Positions 42,239-52,300 of a stretch of 64,000 bases of DNA are shown one piece after another (position 1 is the stretch's first letter; each line of letters opens with the position of its first letter). Made by a program: the position numbers and the translations under genes. The notes beneath the pieces are model-generated. The model searched no databases, had not been told where the DNA came from, and was given only the letters and a program-made list of their open reading frames with translations. The stretch comes from Bacteroidales bacterium (GTDB lineage: Bacteria; Bacteroidota; Bacteroidia; Bacteroidales; UBA932), in NCBI GenBank assembly GCA_017557535.1, contig JAFYYM010000097.1, positions 44,313 to 108,312 of the forward strand, read 5' to 3'.

Positions 42239-44239
42239 ATGAGCTATAAACTGAAATCCATTATCTGCGCCGCCTTGATGGCGGTCTGTCTGCCGATGGT
42301 GTCATCCGCGGCGAAAAAAGCATGGACCTTATCCTCCCCGAACGGTAGGGTTAAGGCCGAGATCAAAGCGGACGGCAAGGTGTCATATTCCGTGACTTTT
42401 GACGGGAAGACCGTCTTGGCTCCGTCGGAGATCGCGATGAAACTCAGCAACGGGACCACGTACGGTGAAGGTAAGGTCAAAGGAGTGAAATCCGGAGATG
42501 TTGCCGAGACCATCCAGGCCGTGGCCTACAAGAAAGCTCTTGTTGACAATGTCTACAATTGGCTCACGCTGGATTTCAAGGACTACTCCATTGAATTCAG
42601 GGCTTATGACAACGCTGTGACTTACAGGTTTGTCTCAACGGCTAAGAGAGGTGGCTTCGAAGTCAAATCAGAGAAAGCGGAGTTCAACTTCCCTCAGGAT
42701 TGGATGAGCTGGGTGCCGTATGTCAATACAAGCCGCATCGAGAGCTTTGAAACCCAGTACGGCAACTCTTTCGAGAATTATTACGAGCACATCAACCTGA
42801 CTGCCTGGAACCCCAAACGTCTGGTTTTCCTGCCTGTCGTCGTGGACGCTTTCGACGGGGTGAAAGTCATGATCACCGAGTCCGACCTTCGTGACTATCC
42901 CGGTCTGTTCCTCAACGGCCAGGGCGGCAAAACCATTAAGGGTGTCAACGCCCCTCTTCCCGATGAAGTCGAGATCGGTGGACACAATATGCTCCAGGGT
43001 GTTGTGAAGAGTCGTCACAACTACATCGCGAAGGCCGATGCAGGCCGTAGCTTCCCCTGGAGGATTGTGGGTGTGTTCGAAGATGAGAAGAACCTTGTGA
43101 ATTCCGACCTCACGTGGCTGCTCGGCACCCCCGCTGACAAGAACACTGACTGGAGCTGGATCAAGCCAGGAAAGGTCGCATGGGACTGGTGGAATGACTG
43201 GAACCTCTATGGTGTGGACTTCGAGTCCGGTGTCAACAACGAGACCTACAAGTATTATATCGACTTCGCCTCCAAGCACGGTATAGAGTACGTGATTCTC
43301 GACGAAGGCTGGGCTGTGAACAAGAAGACAGACCTGTTCCAGATTGTGCCCGAGATCGATCTCAAGGAACTCCTCGCATACGCGAAATCCAAGAATGTCG
43401 GCCTGATTCTTTGGGCTGGCTACAAAGCTGTCGACAAGGACATCGAGGGTGTGTTCAAACACTACTCGAAGATGGGTGTGAAGGGCTTCAAGGTCGACTT
43501 CATGGACCGTGACGACCAACAAGCCATGCAGTTCTACGAGAATGTCGCCAAGACAGCGGCCAAGTACCATCTGCTCATCGACTTCCATGGAGCTTTCAAG
43601 CCTTCGGGACTAGAGAGGAAATATCCCAATATCATCAACTACGAAGGTGTCGCCGGATTGGAGCAGATGAAATGGGGCGCCAAGCAATATGACCAGGTCA
43701 CCTATGATGTGATCATCCCGTTCGTGAGAATGGCTGCCGGAAGGATGGACTACACCCAAGGCGCCATGATCAATTGCACGAAGGGCTATGCCTACCCCAA
43801 CAACTCCATGCCGATGAGCCAGGGCACCCGTTGCCGCCAGCTGGCTGAATATGCTATCTTTGAGGCGCCTCTGACCATGCTTTGCGACTCCCCGTCCAAC
43901 TACATGGCCGAGCCCGAGTGCACTGACTTCATTTCCGCCTTCCCCACCACATGGGATGAGACTGTACCCGTATGTGGAAAGATCGGCGAATATGTCGCGA
44001 TAGCCCGTCGCAAGGGTAATGACTGGTATGTCGGCGCGATGACCGGCTGGGACGCCCGCGACCTCGTCCTCGATCTGGGTTTCATCGGAAGAGGCAAGAT
44101 GACCATCTTCCAGGACGGAGTCAACGCCCACAGGGCTGCCAGGGACTACAAGAAGGTGGTCAAGGATCTCCCTGTTGACGGGAAGGTCCAGATCCACATG
44201 GCTCCTGGCGGTGGCTGGGTTGCCAAGATTTCCAAGTAG
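42239..44239 (+). CDS. Glycoside hydrolase family 97, retaining type
   Basis: Exported alpha-glycosidase of 666 residues. A signal peptide (about 1-24) is followed by the GH97 N-terminal beta-sandwich, a TIM barrel (WDWWNDWNLYG, YVILDEGWA, GFKVDFMDRDDQ, LIDFHGAFKPSG) and a C-terminal beta domain. Asp420 in VDFMDRDDQ and Glu475 in AGLEQM are 55 residues apart, the same spacing as the nucleophile (Asp415) and acid/base (Glu470) I recall for the retaining alpha-galactosidase BT1871 of B. thetaiotaomicron. SusB-type inverting enzymes lack that Asp. An alpha-galactosidase-like activity is therefore more likely than SusB alpha-glucosidase. The EEP gene follows by 20 bases. Confidence 0.93.
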   Translation: MSYKLKSIICAALMAVCLPMVSSAAKKAWTLSSPNGRVKAEIKADGKVSYSVTFDGKTVLAPSEIAMKLSNGTTYGEGKVKGVKSGDVAETIQAVAYKKALVDNVYNWLTLDFKDYSIEFRAYDNAVTYRFVSTAKRGGFEVKSEKAEFNFPQDWMSWVPYVNTSRIESFETQYGNSFENYYEHINLTAWNPKRLVFLPVVVDAFDGVKVMITESDLRDYPGLFLNGQGGKTIKGVNAPLPDEVEIGGHNMLQGVVKSRHNYIAKADAGRSFPWRIVGVFEDEKNLVNSDLTWLLGTPADKNTDWSWIKPGKVAWDWWNDWNLYGVDFESGVNNETYKYYIDFASKHGIEYVILDEGWAVNKKTDLFQIVPEIDLKELLAYAKSKNVGLILWAGYKAVDKDIEGVFKHYSKMGVKGFKVDFMDRDDQQAMQFYENVAKTAAKYHLLIDFHGAFKPSGLERKYPNIINYEGVAGLEQMKWGAKQYDQVTYDVIIPFVRMAAGRMDYTQGAMINCTKGYAYPNNSMPMSQGTRCRQLAEYAIFEAPLTMLCDSPSNYMAEPECTDFISAFPTTWDETVPVCGKIGEYVAIARRKGNDWYVGAMTGWDARDLVLDLGFIGRGKMTIFQDGVNAHRAARDYKKVVKDLPVDGKVQIHMAPGGGWVAKISK

Positions 44240-44259
44240 CTTCGGAGAATCAATTGGTT

Positions 44260-45129
44260 ATGAGAAAGTTATTTTTGTCCGTCGTCTCAGTGGTGGCGCT
44301 GGTTATTTCCAGCGCCAGCGCTGTGGCGAAAAGCGAGGATCTCAGCCTCATGACCTTCAATATCCACGGGCAAGAGAAGGACGAGGCTGGTGATTTCAGC
44401 TGGGCGGCACGCAAAAAAGGCTGCCTCAAAGCTATCAAGAAATTCGACCCTGATGTGTTGTTCCTGCAGGAAGCCTACACCTACCATAAGGCGGACCTGA
44501 TGAAAGAGCTCAAAAAACACATTCTGGTGGACCGCAGCTCCAAGCCAGGTCAGGTCGATCAGGATATTCCTTTCAACGAGAATCCCATCATGTTCAGGGC
44601 TGACAAATTCGAGCTCCTGGACTACGGCTCCTTCTGGCTTAACGAAAAACAGGAAGAGGGCGTTCCCGGCTGGGATGCTTCCTCGGTCAGGAACACCACC
44701 TGGGTTAAGCTCCGCTATAAGAAATCCGGACTCATCTTCTTCTGTTTCAACACCAGATTCTCCAGAGGAGAGGCCGCCGGCAAAGGCAGCGCGACGCTTA
44801 TGGTCGACAAGATCAAGGAGATTGCCGGGGACGACGCTGTCGTCTTCGTGGGCGGAGACTTCCAGATGTCCTCATCGGACAGGATCATGACTCCTCTCGT
44901 CTCTTATGCCAAAGACGCCAACTATGCATTGAAAAAGCCTGACTCAAAGGTGACCTTCAACGGTTACGGAAAGCCTGGAGCCACACCGCAATGGCCCGAC
45001 CACATTCTTTTCCGTAATGCTAAAGTTGAGGAATACGAGGTTGTTGATGACAAGTTCGGCCCGAAATACATCTCCGACCACTATCCTGTCCAAGCAGAGT
45101 TCGAGATCCCGATCCCGAAAGGGAAATAA
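44260..45129 (+). CDS. Exported endonuclease/exonuclease/phosphatase family protein
   Basis: A 289-residue EEP-fold hydrolase with a signal peptide (MRKLFLSVVSVVALVISSASA). Fold motifs in order: LMTFNIHG, LFLQEAY, a GGDFQMSS metal/catalytic segment and SDHYPVQAEF at the C-terminus. Bacteroidales carry many such secreted proteins; substrates include phosphodiesters, inositol phosphates and sphingomyelin, and none can be chosen here. ATG 44260 begins the signal peptide; a TTG two codons earlier is possible. It is co-directional with GH97. Confidence 0.85.
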   Translation: MRKLFLSVVSVVALVISSASAVAKSEDLSLMTFNIHGQEKDEAGDFSWAARKKGCLKAIKKFDPDVLFLQEAYTYHKADLMKELKKHILVDRSSKPGQVDQDIPFNENPIMFRADKFELLDYGSFWLNEKQEEGVPGWDASSVRNTTWVKLRYKKSGLIFFCFNTRFSRGEAAGKGSATLMVDKIKEIAGDDAVVFVGGDFQMSSSDRIMTPLVSYAKDANYALKKPDSKVTFNGYGKPGATPQWPDHILFRNAKVEEYEVVDDKFGPKYISDHYPVQAEFEIPIPKGK

Positions 45130-45140
45130 TTGAAAATAAA

Positions 45141-46400
45141 CTATTTTCCCGTGTACTGGCCGATAAAGAATATCGCGCCGGTACTTACTTCCGTGATCGC
45201 GTAAAGGAACGGGCGGTCAGCGTGGAAATAGACCACCTTGGGAATGGCAGACGCATTCTTTTCCATAACCACGTCAGTCACGGCAGCCGCCTCGGTACCT
45301 TGCTCATCCACCTTTATCTTAGCCTTCTGAAGGACATCGGACACGTGCACACCTTCATCCGTCATGCCCGAGAAATCAGCCGCTCCAGCAACGAAGGCTT
45401 TCTTTATGCCCATATCCATAAGGACTTTCTTGATGCTGGAAGCACCAAACTCCGACTCGAAAGACGGAATGCAGACTTCAACCTCTTGCTCCGACATAGA
45501 GTTCAGCTGGTTCCAGGAATCAATGGTCAGGTCATTCCTCAAATCGTCCAAAGAGACTTTCTCCTCCGGCAAAATAACAATCATCCTATAAGCCTTGTTG
45601 CCATAAGGCAGACAGACTGCCGATCCAAGTTTCTGGACCTCGGAATAATCGAATTTCGCTTGTTGGAGCATCATATTCAGAGATACCGTATTACCGTCAA
45701 TGGCGGTGAAGTCCTCCTTATGGGTGAGGTCTTTGTTGAATGGACTTGACCATATTCCTTTGAAATAGGTGGCATTCAGGAAATGGGCGTATTGATCGGG
45801 AGTGACCGGGTCTTTCAGGAAATCCTTGATCATCCCGCGGGTTTTTTCTTCGCACCATTTGTTGATGATCGACTTCACGTCTTCCTTACCGAAGTCTTTG
45901 TAACAGACATTCGCCTTGAAATTGGACTCCACCTTCTTGGTGAAAGAGTCCTTCAAAGGAAGCGCTCCTTTGTTGATCACCGCCATGTTGGCGATCTCAA
46001 TCGTCGTGGTGGGATCTACAGCGGCACCTTCCTCAAGCATAGTCTTGCAGAAAGCGTTCAAATCGTCTATCGAATTGCCTCCGTACCCCAAAGCTTTGTT
46101 GATCTCCGCCTGTGTGTCCCCTTTGGCTCCATTATTCACCATCCCAAGCGCGAATGTCACGCTTATAGGAGACACCAGCATACTCTTTTCTCCCTCGTTC
46201 CCGGCAACTCTCTTGAAGAATTCCAGAGCGAAGGTGTTATTGGACTTCACGAATTCCAACTGAGCTCGGGTAAGGGGAATATCCTTCCTTTCTATAAGCT
46301 CGCCCGGATTGGCTGGGTCCTCCCCGGAATCTTCCTTGCCACAGGAGACAAGGACCAGGGAAACAGCCAACAAAGATAAAAGCAATCTGTTCATGATCAT
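45141..46400 (-). CDS. Serpin lipoprotein (inhibitory type)
   Basis: Serine/cysteine protease inhibitor of 419 residues with a lipobox (LVLVSC, about residue 21), so it is anchored in the envelope. The serpin fold is complete: the NTFALEFF start, SPISVTFALGMVNNGAKGDT, NATYFKGIWSSPF and the C-terminal ADRPFLYAI. The reactive-centre loop (about 366-387) has an inhibitory hinge, EQGTEAAAVTD, with small residues at P12-P9. The scissile P1 lies near Lys381-Asn382-Ala383. Bacterial serpins such as miropin of Tannerella protect the cell from host or own proteases. It starts 4 bases after the aminopeptidase P stop; a second ATG at 46394 could be used. Confidence 0.95.
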   Translation of the reverse strand: MIMNRLLLSLLAVSLVLVSCGKEDSGEDPANPGELIERKDIPLTRAQLEFVKSNNTFALEFFKRVAGNEGEKSMLVSPISVTFALGMVNNGAKGDTQAEINKALGYGGNSIDDLNAFCKTMLEEGAAVDPTTTIEIANMAVINKGALPLKDSFTKKVESNFKANVCYKDFGKEDVKSIINKWCEEKTRGMIKDFLKDPVTPDQYAHFLNATYFKGIWSSPFNKDLTHKEDFTAIDGNTVSLNMMLQQAKFDYSEVQKLGSAVCLPYGNKAYRMIVILPEEKVSLDDLRNDLTIDSWNQLNSMSEQEVEVCIPSFESEFGASSIKKVLMDMGIKKAFVAGAADFSGMTDEGVHVSDVLQKAKIKVDEQGTEAAAVTDVVMEKNASAIPKVVYFHADRPFLYAITEVSTGAIFFIGQYTGK

Positions 46401-46404
46401 TAAA

Positions 46405-48219
46405 CTATATCGGCAACGTCTTTTCCCTCAACCATTCGGCGACATCAGAAGAGAGCCTGGGGGAGAGGGTCCGGAAAACTCTTTCATTATATTCATTGAG
46501 CCACTTGACCTCAGAATCATCAAGCAATTCCTTGACAATTATCGAGGTGTCAAAATGGCACAGGGTCAAAGGTTCGAAACGGAGCCACCTTCCGAAGTCA
46601 TTCTCTCCCGCTTCCACGCAAAGAGCGAGATTCTCATGGCGGATTCCGTGGCGGCCCTCCCGGTATATCCCTGGTTCTATCGAGGTGACCATCCCGGGCA
46701 GCATGGCCTGCTTGTTGAAATTCTGGCGAATGTCCTGCGGCCCTTCATGGACATTCAGGTAGAACCCGACACCATGGCCTGTGCCATGGCCGAAATTACG
46801 CTTGGAGTTCCAAAGAGGAGCCCTTGCCAACACATCCAGCTGGCAACCGGCGGTACCCTTCGGGAACACTACTTTAGTCAAAGCGATATGTCCCTTAAGC
46901 ACAAGAGTGTAGTCCTCTTTCTCAAGCTGCGAGCACGGACCGAGAGGAACCGTGCGTGTGATGTCCGTCGTCCCGAAAAGATACTGCCCTCCTGAATCAC
47001 ATAGATACAAGCCGTTGGAGTACAACTCGGCAGAACCGGACTCCAGAGTGACATAATGAGGAAGAGCGGCATTGGGGCCATAGGCGGAGATGGTCTCGAA
47101 ACTCTCTCCACGAAAACCTTCAATCTCTGAACGGAGCTCATGAAGCTTCGCTGAGCATTCGTATTCATTGAGCGGCTCACCGGCGGCTACCATGGTCTCA
47201 AGCCAGTAGAGGAACCTCTCCATGGCGAGCCCGTCCTCTAGGTGCGCCTCTTTCATTCCGGAGATCTCGATCTCATTCTTGACCGATTTACGCAAGGCAA
47301 TCGGGGACTTCCCCGCCACAACGTTGTCTTTAAGAGTGTTCTCTTTGAGTATTCCGTAAAGGTTGTAGTTGAGCGTGGAGGAATCCACGACCAGACGCTT
47401 GATGTAGTCGTCATCGACCATGCCGGCGAGGGCCATCCCGATGTCGGAATAATCTTGGATATTTACACCGTCGGCAGTCAACTCATAGAAACTGTCCTCC
47501 GACTCATGATCACCCTCCGGAAGCGCTCCTTTCCTTACAAACCATTGGACAGTGTCGAGTGTGACCAGGAGATAAGACATGACCACTGGATTATAGGCCA
47601 CATCATTCCCGCGCACATTCAACATCCATGCTATCTCGTCAAGAGCCGAAACCAGGATAGCATCGAACCCCTTGTCTGCCAGCCATTTCCTCAGCCATGT
47701 GATCTTTTGTCCGCGGGACCAGCCAACCGTCTCCGTCCCGAGTGTGATTATCGGAGTACAGGGGATCTCAGGACGGTCGGTCCAAAGAGGGGAAAGCATG
47801 TCAGGGACATTGGCCACCGCCGTCCTGTCTTTGCCGATGACTTCCCGTATTTCCTCAACATAAGAGGCGCTCACACCAAGCCCGTCAACGGCGATTACTA
47901 CCTCGTCATAACCTTCGAACTGCCTGGAAAGCCATTCGGGAATAAGCACCTGATCTTGGACACGTGTCTTGTGGAGCTCTATCCCGGTGCCCTCAAGCTG
48001 CCTCTCGGCCTGTATGAAATACCTTGTGTCGGTCCATAGCCCGGCATGATCCTCGGTGATGACTATCTCTCCTTCTCCGGTGTAGCCGGAGACCCAGGCG
48101 ACCTGATGCCACCTCGGAGCGGAATACTCACTCGCATGGGGGTCGTTCCCGGTCAATATGACCGCATCCCAACCCCTTGAGCGCATCATGTCCCTTATGG
48201 CCTCAATGCGGTTCCTCAT
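46405..48219 (-). CDS. Xaa-Pro aminopeptidase (aminopeptidase P, M24B)
   Basis: Cytoplasmic metallopeptidase of 604 residues that removes the N-terminal residue before proline. It has the long three-domain eukaryotic-like layout: two creatinase-like N-terminal domains, then the pita-bread catalytic domain. Metal ligands are visible in CDSGGQYLFGTTDITR (two Asp), GHGTGHGVGFY (His), TSIEPGIY (Glu) and HENLALC (Glu), and a C-terminal M24 extension follows. It overlaps the 77-residue ORF by 4 bases and is followed at once by the serpin gene. Confidence 0.95.
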   Translation of the reverse strand: MRNRIEAIRDMMRSRGWDAVILTGNDPHASEYSAPRWHQVAWVSGYTGEGEIVITEDHAGLWTDTRYFIQAERQLEGTGIELHKTRVQDQVLIPEWLSRQFEGYDEVVIAVDGLGVSASYVEEIREVIGKDRTAVANVPDMLSPLWTDRPEIPCTPIITLGTETVGWSRGQKITWLRKWLADKGFDAILVSALDEIAWMLNVRGNDVAYNPVVMSYLLVTLDTVQWFVRKGALPEGDHESEDSFYELTADGVNIQDYSDIGMALAGMVDDDYIKRLVVDSSTLNYNLYGILKENTLKDNVVAGKSPIALRKSVKNEIEISGMKEAHLEDGLAMERFLYWLETMVAAGEPLNEYECSAKLHELRSEIEGFRGESFETISAYGPNAALPHYVTLESGSAELYSNGLYLCDSGGQYLFGTTDITRTVPLGPCSQLEKEDYTLVLKGHIALTKVVFPKGTAGCQLDVLARAPLWNSKRNFGHGTGHGVGFYLNVHEGPQDIRQNFNKQAMLPGMVTSIEPGIYREGRHGIRHENLALCVEAGENDFGRWLRFEPLTLCHFDTSIIVKELLDDSEVKWLNEYNERVFRTLSPRLSSDVAEWLREKTLPI

Positions 48220-48449
48220 TTCAGCAATTTACGCTTGAATAACTTAACAGTCGACAGAAGTAATTGATCGATAGGAATATAGGAAGAGACGGACTTAAGC
48301 CCGGAAAGAAGCATATTCCCGGGGGAATATGTCGCCTTCATGTCAGCGAAAGAGTGCTTGACCGCACCTTCCTGGGTGGAGATACGTCTCTTTACCAGCT
48401 TCTCGGCTTCCATCAGCTGGTCCATTGTCTTGATGTCTCTGTATTTCAT
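48216..48449 (-). CDS. Small hypothetical protein (77 aa)
   Basis: No named family recognised. The 77 residues are basic and mostly helical, with a Lys/Arg-rich N-terminal half (MEAEKLVKRRI) and an amphipathic C-terminal half ending KLFKRKLLK. No signal peptide or clear membrane span. It sits between the holin-like membrane protein gene (8 bases) and aminopeptidase P (4-base overlap), and such small ORFs commonly follow YtxH and phage_holin_3_6 genes in Bacteroidetes. It may be an accessory to them. Confidence 0.7.
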   Translation of the reverse strand: MKYRDIKTMDQLMEAEKLVKRRISTQEGAVKHSFADMKATYSPGNMLLSGLKSVSSYIPIDQLLLSTVKLFKRKLLK

Positions 48450-48457
48450 GGCCCGGA

Positions 48458-48808
48458 TCAGTTTTTCTCCTCGAAGAAGAGATCGATGAACAAAGGAACG
48501 AATGTGTTACGGAACATCTTCTTTCTCAAAAGGATAAGGACTCCGAGAACAAGCAGGAAGAACCCTGCCACTATGCCGGCCCCTCCAGCGTAACTGCCCA
48601 CAAGCTCACCAATCCACATGACGCCCCCGATCGCTATTGAGATCATGATGATGGACACCACGAAGAGGACCAGCAGCATGTATAACAACTTACTGAGGGT
48701 CAATGACAAACCCTTGGCGGTTTTTAATTTGAGCTCGTCGATCCGAAGGTCTAGGTATTCACTGGCCTTCTCCCCGAGATCCTCGACAGGTCTAGTGAAA
48801 TCGCTCAT
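48458..48808 (-). CDS. Phage_holin_3_6-like inner membrane protein
   Basis: A 116-residue protein with an N-terminal amphipathic helix and two membrane segments (about 40-65 and 72-93; ALVLFVVSIIMISIAIGG-like and AGIVAGFFLLVLGVLILL). This matches the putative actinobacterial holin-X family, which in Bacteroidetes is a non-phage envelope protein usually next to ytxH. It is 3 bases after the YtxH-like gene. There are no phage genes nearby, so a holin role is unlikely. Confidence 0.8.
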   Translation of the reverse strand: MSDFTRPVEDLGEKASEYLDLRIDELKLKTAKGLSLTLSKLLYMLLVLFVVSIIMISIAIGGVMWIGELVGSYAGGAGIVAGFFLLVLGVLILLRKKMFRNTFVPLFIDLFFEEKN

Positions 48809-48811
48809 GAC

Positions 48812-49219
48812 TTAAGCGTCTTCTTCGTTCCACTGATCCTCTGTCTCTTCCGGATCCTTGGACAGCGCTTTCTCGAGTTTATCCAACTGGGCCAGAATCT
48901 TCAGACGAGCCTCGTCCTTGAGGTCGGCGGCCTGGTCTGTCAATGTGGCTTTCAAGTCCTTGAAATCCCGGCGGGCGAGCCTGGCGCGAGCCCTGAGCCT
49001 GGAGGTGGCGCTCTCGGCACCCTTCTTCACATCTTCGAATGTCTCCTGGGCCTTCTCCCACCCTTCATCGGTGGCATCGACAAATTCGTCCCACCCTTCA
49101 GCCGCGGCGGCCTTGACTTTACGGCGGGTCTCTTCACCCTTCTCGGGCGCGAACAACAATCCGAGGGTCAACCCTGCGGCGGCCCCTGCTATCAAAGCGA
49201 ATAATGAATCTCCTTTCAT
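48812..49219 (-). CDS. YtxH domain-containing protein
   Basis: A 135-residue protein that starts with the YtxH signature: a short Gly/Ala membrane segment (FALIAGAAAGLTLGLLFAPEKGEETR) followed by a long charged helix ending in an acidic tail (DPEETEDQWNEED). YtxH proteins are linked to general stress in Bacillus. It is first in a five-gene operon behind a consensus promoter and divergent from dnaE. Confidence 0.88.
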   Translation of the reverse strand: MKGDSLFALIAGAAAGLTLGLLFAPEKGEETRRKVKAAAAEGWDEFVDATDEGWEKAQETFEDVKKGAESATSRLRARARLARRDFKDLKATLTDQAADLKDEARLKILAQLDKLEKALSKDPEETEDQWNEEDA

Positions 49220-49249
49220 GACTCTGGATGTTTAATGTTTTGGTATTTA

Positions 49250-49281
49250 CAAATATAGAAAATACCAAATAACAAGCCAAA
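49250..49281 (-). promoter_or_regulatory. Promoter of the ytxH-to-serpin operon
   Basis: On the minus strand TTTG (49281-49278), a 20-base spacer and TATATTTG (49257-49250) match the Bacteroidales consensus exactly. The start codon is 31 bases downstream. Confidence 0.75.
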
Positions 49282-49313
49282 ATGGGTGTTAATAACTTTT
49301 TGTCATGCCGAGC

Positions 49314-49344
49314 TTTGAACGATATGTCATTTTGGGTATATTTG
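49314..49344 (+). promoter_or_regulatory. Promoter of dnaE
   Basis: TTTG (49314-49317), a 19-base spacer and TATATTTG (49337-49344) match the consensus exactly, 20 bases before the dnaE ATG. Confidence 0.8.
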
Positions 49345-49364
49345 TATGAAAGAAACTTTCCGGA

Positions 49365-52300
49365 ATGGCATTCGTACACCTCCACGTCCACACCCAGTAT
49401 TCCATCCTCGACGGATTCTCGTCGATAGCCACTTTGTTCGACCGGGCCGAGGCCATGGGCATGCCCGCCCTGGCCATCACCGACCACGGTAACATGTACG
49501 GTGTCAAGGAGTTCTTCAAGTTCGCCGACAAGCACAAGGACAAAGAGACGAAAGAGTACAAGGTGAAGCCCATCATCGGCTGCGAGGTGTATGTCACAAG
49601 GCATTATGATCCCAAACTCAAGGACAATGAGCATAGGGCATATTACCACCTCATCCTTCTGGCGAAGAATTACCAGGGCTATCAGAACCTTTCTAACATA
49701 GTCTCGCTGGGACACATTGAAGGGTTGTACTATGGAAAGCCGAGGGTAAGCCACGAGATCATCGAGAAATACCACGAGGGGCTGATCTGCTGCTCCGCCT
49801 GTCTGGCTGGAGAGATTCCGAAAGACATCGTTTCCGGCAACATGGAAGCCGCCCGGAAAGCGGTGGAATGGCACAAGAAGGTTTTCGGCGAGGACTACTA
49901 TCTGGAGGTCATGCTCCACAAGACCGAAGTCCCCGGACTCTCCCTGGAAGTATTTGAACAGCAGCAGATAAGCAATGCGGGAATATTCAAGCTAGCGGAA
50001 GAGACCGGTGTCAAGGTCGTCGCCACTAACGACGTCCATTTCGTGGATAAGGAGGATGGTCCCGCCCACGACCACCTGATCTGCCTCAACACAGGCAAAA
50101 AAATCTTCGAAGAGCCCCGCCTCCACTACACCCAGCAGGAATACCTTAAGAGTGAGGAGGAGATGGCCGCCCTGTTCCCTGACCACCCCGAAGTCCTGGC
50201 CACGACCCTCGAGATAGCCGACAAAGTGGAGGTGTACAGCATCGACCGTGACCACGTGCTCCCTAAATATGAGATCGACCCTGATTTCCTTTCCAACATC
50301 GACGCCCACCTGGAGAAATTCAAGGATGTGATCGATGCCGGCAGGTATGACAAGAAAGGCAATAGCCGGGGTGACGAGTTCTGCCGTTCAGTGGCCTATC
50401 TTTGCCATTTGACTTATGAGGGCGCCAGGAAACGATATGGCGAGACTCTCACTGAGGAGCAGAGGGAAAGGCTTGATTTCGAGCTCAAGACCATCTGCCG
50501 CATGGGTTTCCCGGACTATTTCCTGATTGTCCAGGACTATATCGCAGCGTGCCGCAAAGGAGGCAGCCTGGTAGGGCCTGGAAGAGGTTCGGCAGCTGGA
50601 TCAGCCGTGGCTTATTGCTTGGGAATCACCAATTTGGATCCCATTAAGTACCAACTCCTGTTCGAGCGTTTCCTCAATCCCGACCGTATCTCGATGCCTG
50701 ATATCGACGTCGATTTCGAGGACTTGGGGCTCGCTCACAAATATGTTGATGACACCTACGGGAAGGATCATGTCTCCAGGGTCATCACTTTCGGAACCAT
50801 GCTTGCGAAGGGCGCCATCAAGGATGTGGCGAGAGTGCGGGACCTTCCCCTGGACGAGTCCAACAGGCTCTCGGGGTTGGTGCCCGACCGCCTCAGTGAG
50901 AAAGTCGAGAAAGAATATCCCTTCAACCCCAAGCTGGACGAACTGAAGCCAGGCTTCAAGTCTTATGAGAAAGATGGGAAATGGTTCCAAAAGGGGATGG
51001 AGGACACCGATGTCAAGATCACCCTCAAGAACTGTTTCCGTCTGGTTCCCGAGTTCAAAGATCTTCTGGCCAACGGTTCCGACCAGGTCAAGGACGTGTT
51101 GAACTTCGCGCTGAAGCTTGAGGGTTGCATCCGTCAGGTCGGCATGCATGCCTGCGCCACCATCATCGGCCGCGGAAGATTAACTGACTATATTCCCATC
51201 TGCCTCTCCCAGGACAAGGAGACCGGAGAGATGGTCTGGACCAGCCAATACGACGGCCACTACATCGAGGATGTGGGAATGCTCAAGATGGACTTCCTCG
51301 GACTCAACACATTGACCATCATCCACAAGTGCCTTGACAACATCAAGTTGCGTTTTGGGGAAGATATTGACATTGAGGCGATTGACATCAATGACAAACC
51401 CACTTACGAGCTTTACAGCCGGGGCGACACAGACAGCGTGTTCCAATTCGAGTCTCCCGGCATGAAGAGCAACCTCCAAAGGCTTCACCCGGAGCGCTTT
51501 GAGGATCTCATAGCGATGAACGCCCTCTACCGACCGGGGCCGATGGACTATATTCCCAACTTCATCGACAGGAAGCTAGGGATCGAGAAGATCGAATACG
51601 ACCTTCCCGACATGGAGGAATACCTCAAGGACACCTATGGGGTCACGGTCTACCAAGAGCAGGTCATGCTCCTTTCCCAGAAGCTTGCAGGCTTCACCAA
51701 GGGTGAGGCTGACAAGTTGCGCAAAGCGATGGGAAAGAAGCAGATAGCCATCTTGAACGAGCTCAAGGACAAGTTCATGATCGGAGGAATCGCGAACGGC
51801 CACCCAGAGAAGACGTTGGACAAGATCTGGAAAGACTGGGAGAAGTTCGCCCAATACGCCTTCAACAAGTCCCACGCCACCTGCTACGCATGGGTCTCCT
51901 ACCAAACCGGCTGGCTCAAATGCCACTATCCAGCGGAGTTCTTCGCCGCCAACCTCTCGTGCAATTTGGGCAACACCGCAGAGATACGCAAGATTCTCTC
52001 CGACTGCAAAGGCCACAGAATCAAGGTGAAAAGCCCTGATGTCAACGAGTCATATTCCCACTTCACCGTCAATAAGGCCGGGGATATCCGCTTCGGACTC
52101 AAGGGCATAAAGGGCTTCGGCACCAACGTGGCTGACGCTATCATAGCCGGAAGAGAGAGCGGAGGCCCCTACAAGGACATCTTCGATTTTGTGGAGAGGA
52201 TGGACGGTGTTCTCAACCGGAAAGCGTTTGAGTGCCTTGTATACTCAGGAGCGTTCGATTCTTTCAAGATCAAGCGCAGGCAGTTCTTCATGCCCTGCAA

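Noticed and set aside
45121-45150. Terminator between the EEP and serpin genes
   Set aside because: The arms share only about six continuous pairs, have a long A/T loop and overlap the coding ends.
48458-48808. Prophage remnant because of a holin-like protein
   Set aside because: No other phage genes are near. This family next to ytxH is a normal chromosomal arrangement in Bacteroidetes.
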